Part shown: positions 21,201-22,901 of the stretch, one piece after another
Layout of the letters: each line of letters starts with the position of its first letter
Position numbering within the stretch: the first letter of the stretch is position 1
Assembly (NCBI GenBank): GCA_016987375.1
Contig: PJRA01000263.1
Coordinates: 5,879,066-5,901,966, forward strand
From: Brachionus koreanus
Lineage: Eukaryota > Rotifera > Eurotatoria > Ploima > Brachionidae
DNA length: 22,901 nucleotides
Reading direction: 5' to 3'
Notes under the pieces: model-generated
The model's input: the letters and a program-made list of their open reading frames with translations, nothing else
What the model was told of the DNA's origin: nothing
Database searches by the model: none
Position numbers and translations under genes: made by a program

Positions 21201-22011
21201 TTTGAGCCTTTTCTGATTTTTTTACTATTTCCTCATGACTCATTGTTTTTTCAGCTGCTTGTTCTTTATCAAAACTTTGTTTCAACTGAACTGATGAAGT
21301 GTCTTTTTAACAGAACAATATTTTAATACAAGTTATTTCATAAAATCAAAAACCAAACTCATAGCAATGTTTTCCTGTCCATTAATTTTTGATTGACTAT
21401 GATATATTTCATCATTTAGAATAAGCTGAATAACCACAGCATTTATGATTGGTAACATCATTGAACAGGATGCAGCATTGCTAATCCATAAACTCATAAA
21501 AGCTGTAATGGCCATAAATCCAAGCATCAGCCATGTTGGATTGGAACCAAAAAGTAATAAAACTTTTAGAGATACTCTTTCATGTAGACCACTGATTTCG
21601 ATGGCGTTTGCCATCACAAGACCTCCGTAAAACAATAAAATTATATCCTATTTTTTTGAATCCTTAATATTTAATTTTCTTCTGATAATTTACTAAATAC
21701 TTGAAAGTAAATTTTTGTAACATCCTTTGAAGACATGATACCAAACATCGGAAAGAGAACTATAGGAATTAGGGAAGTAATAGCAATCGGTAAACATTCT
21801 AATCCAATTAAAAAGTTTAAAGTTTGATTTAGAATAGCGATCTGTGTAAACCTGTTGTCCAGTAAAGAGACATCACAATTAGAACAAATGCACAGTTGGC
21901 AGGTTTATTTTGAAGACTAAGAGGCAAAATAGATGCAACCAAAGGTATTATGAGGAGTAAAGCAAGTTTCTTATGTTGCTTTAAATATTTTTTTAAGGCC
22001 AGTATATTCAT
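18281..22011 (-). CDS. SLC13-family sodium/di- or tricarboxylate cotransporter, paralogue A
   Basis: The gene was rebuilt from 11 exons: 22011..21852, 21798..21701, 21647..21359, 21302..21189, 21141..20838, 20765..20661, 20608..20457, 18911..18880, 18831..18670, 18620..18483, 18424..18281. All junctions are GT-AG and in frame, giving 565 aa, a typical SLC13A2/3/5 length. Landmarks: the N-terminal helix with PANCAFVLIVMSLYWTTECLP (38-57), LWISNAASCSMMLP (139-152), YSSTIGGLGSLVGTAPN (228-244), ILLIGGGLAIAEG, TEFTSNTSMSSIFIP (453-467), and SLAFMLPVATPNNAI (492-506), the family signature. The first SNT motif is SNA; the second SNT and GTxPN are intact. Members import succinate, citrate or similar anions with sodium at the plasma membrane. 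The start is the first ATG; the frame opens further upstream only from a GTG. Exon 3/exon 4 could also join at 21354/21285 (561 aa), but the chosen phase matches gene B. The 1545-bp intron 7 is full of transposon remains. AATAAA lies at 18236-18231. Confidence 0.92.
19331..19826 (+). pseudogene. Truncated mariner-family (Tc1/mariner) transposase fossil
   Basis: The plus-strand frame from 19331 contains KKMMLCVWCNFQRKIHFELV followed by INTELYSEHLERMN, the standard mariner core between the first and second catalytic aspartates. YARPYSDRR corresponds to the DNARPH motif, but its catalytic Asp is replaced by Tyr. An in-frame TGA at 19616-19618 interrupts it. In the same frame LPHSACSPCLSPFDYHFF (19631-19684) then matches the LPH-PYSPDLAPSDYHLF segment, where the first of its two aspartates is Cys, up to a TAG at 19772-19774. 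A shifted frame ending in LVDRWLK (to 19826) resembles the ERWQK near the mariner C-terminus. The N-terminal DNA-binding domain and terminal repeats are not seen. It is dead. Confidence 0.8.
19827..19965 (+). mobile_element. tRNA-derived SINE-like element, copy 2
   Basis: The element begins directly after the mariner remnant. Box A-like TAGCCAAATGGTT (about 19835-19847) and box B-like GAGTTCAAAACCC (about 19874-19887) are spaced as in copy 1 at 14507-14640. The tRNA-like heads align over about 65 bases, sharing GATCGAG and GTTCAAA. Downstream of the head the sequence is more G+C-rich than its surroundings up to about 20110, and may be the body of the element, but its end is not clear. Confidence 0.5.
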
Positions 22012-22077
22012 TTTAATGATTTGAAATTTTTTATAAAAAGCTGAGATATTTATGGAAAATAAATAAAGTAAGTGCAC

Positions 22078-22901
22078 CGACTTTAAACGATTATTTTATT
22101 TTTAAAAATAATTTTTTTTAATTAAAAGAGCATCAAATTTCGTTTCAAATCAGCAAATTGTTATCTATTGCCGTTAAACTCCTTGATTCATTACAGATAA
22201 GCACTTTTTTCTAGACATAATGGCTTCAAAACATTAAAAATAAGGGCGGATACTTATATAATACCATGATATTTTCTGTGTATTAAAGATAAATTACGAC
22301 TGACTGATATCGGATTTTAAATGAGTAAATAAAAAGTCATGTAATAATTATTTTGAAACTCTGTTTTTAGATTTTTTTTATTTAAGCAAAAACAAAAGCC
22401 TTAAATTTTGTTAAATTTTTATGTAAAAAATAATATATAAAATTAAGTTAAAAAAACAAAGCTGAAACCAAGCTAAAATGTAAATTTAAAATTTTAAATA
22501 AACAAACTGAAAGGCTTTTTAGTCTTTCTGAGGCTGATGAGTTGGAATTCAAATTTTCAAAATGATGGCTAAGAAATTTAATTTATATTTTAACCATACA
22601 ACATATATCAATTTATAATTTAATGATAACTCATTTTTTATACTTGAAATATTAATTAAAAAAGAAATAGTAATAAGATTTAAGCCTTAGCATTAACTTG
22701 TTTTTCGATTATGAATTTTTTTTTATTTGATTGAAAAAATTGAAAAATTTATGATTTAGAAGTATGTTGCCAAAAAAAGTATATGCATTATTGTCTCAAA
22801 TTAATAAAAATTCATTAAAAATTGAAAGCGAATATCTCAAAAAATAAAAATGATATTAAGTTCAGATTTTTTTCTGATGTAAAGAATTTATTTTTCAATA
22901 G
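22078..22901. other. Upstream flank of SLC13 gene A
   Basis: AT-rich DNA with no supported gene, expected to hold the promoter and leader of gene A. A possible splice acceptor (ATATCTCAG, about 30 bp before the ATG at 22011) suggests a leader intron or trans-splice site. No core promoter motif stands out. Confidence 0.35.

Noticed and set aside
20457..22011. Gene A as a truncated SLC13 pseudogene ending at exon 7
   Set aside because: The missing C-terminal half was found as four in-frame exons at 18911-18281 beyond the transposon-filled intron; the phases close to a 565-residue frame.
21852..22077. Longer N-terminus for gene A starting at 22077
   Set aside because: The extra 22 codons begin at a GTG; the first ATG is at 22011 and gives the normal family N-terminus.
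1..22901. CRISPR array, bacterial operon or defence system
   Set aside because: No regularly spaced repeats; genes are spliced animal families with no Shine-Dalgarno context.

Overview
This window looks like nuclear DNA of a small, extremely AT-rich invertebrate. Genes are broken by canonical GT-AG introns, mostly 44-75 bp, and the space between them is AT-rich with transposon debris. The protein families are typical of animals. The composition and tiny introns would fit a monogonont rotifer such as Brachionus; that is an inference from style, not a database match. There is no sign of a bacterial operon, CRISPR array or rRNA. A run of 8 N at 10121-10128 marks an assembly gap.

Layout. 1-4331: sparse DNA with a repeat present twice (13-150 and 3320-3450), a weak hAT-like remnant on the minus strand (278-391), an unrecognised spliced minus-strand gene (597-1064, perhaps reaching 1320), a possible orphan exon (2340-2424) and the 3' stub of a non-LTR retrotransposon (2551-2729). 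4332-6677, minus: a single-exon MFSD6-type major facilitator transporter of 781 aa. 6678-12614: about 5.9 kb of AT-rich spacer holding a 71-bp-arm palindrome around the N gap (10050-10257) and a small copied fragment of the RIOK3 coding sequence (about 11351-11389). 12615-14290, plus: RIOK3 in two exons, 536 aa. 14507-14640: a tRNA-derived SINE-like element. 15616-18099 and 18281-22011, both minus: two tandem SLC13 (sodium/di- and tricarboxylate cotransporter) paralogues, here called gene B (13 exons, 539 aa) and gene A (11 exons, 565 aa). Only 181 bp separate the stop of A from the ATG of B. 22078-22901 is upstream flank of gene A.

The SLC13 pair is the main result. Each was rebuilt by hand as an unbroken reading frame across all splice junctions. 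They share eight intron positions and phases, which shows an old tandem duplication. The longest intron of gene A (1545 bp) holds an antisense, truncated mariner transposase fossil butted against a second tRNA-derived SINE-like copy. The longest intron of gene B (274 bp) holds a 214-bp MITE with 16-bp perfect terminal inverted repeats. Both paralogues, B more strongly, depart from the usual SNT/GTxPN substrate and sodium-site motifs.

The other genes (a solute carrier, a ribosome-maturation kinase and an unknown) are unrelated neighbours with no shared pathway. I see no evidence of a previously undescribed multi-gene system.
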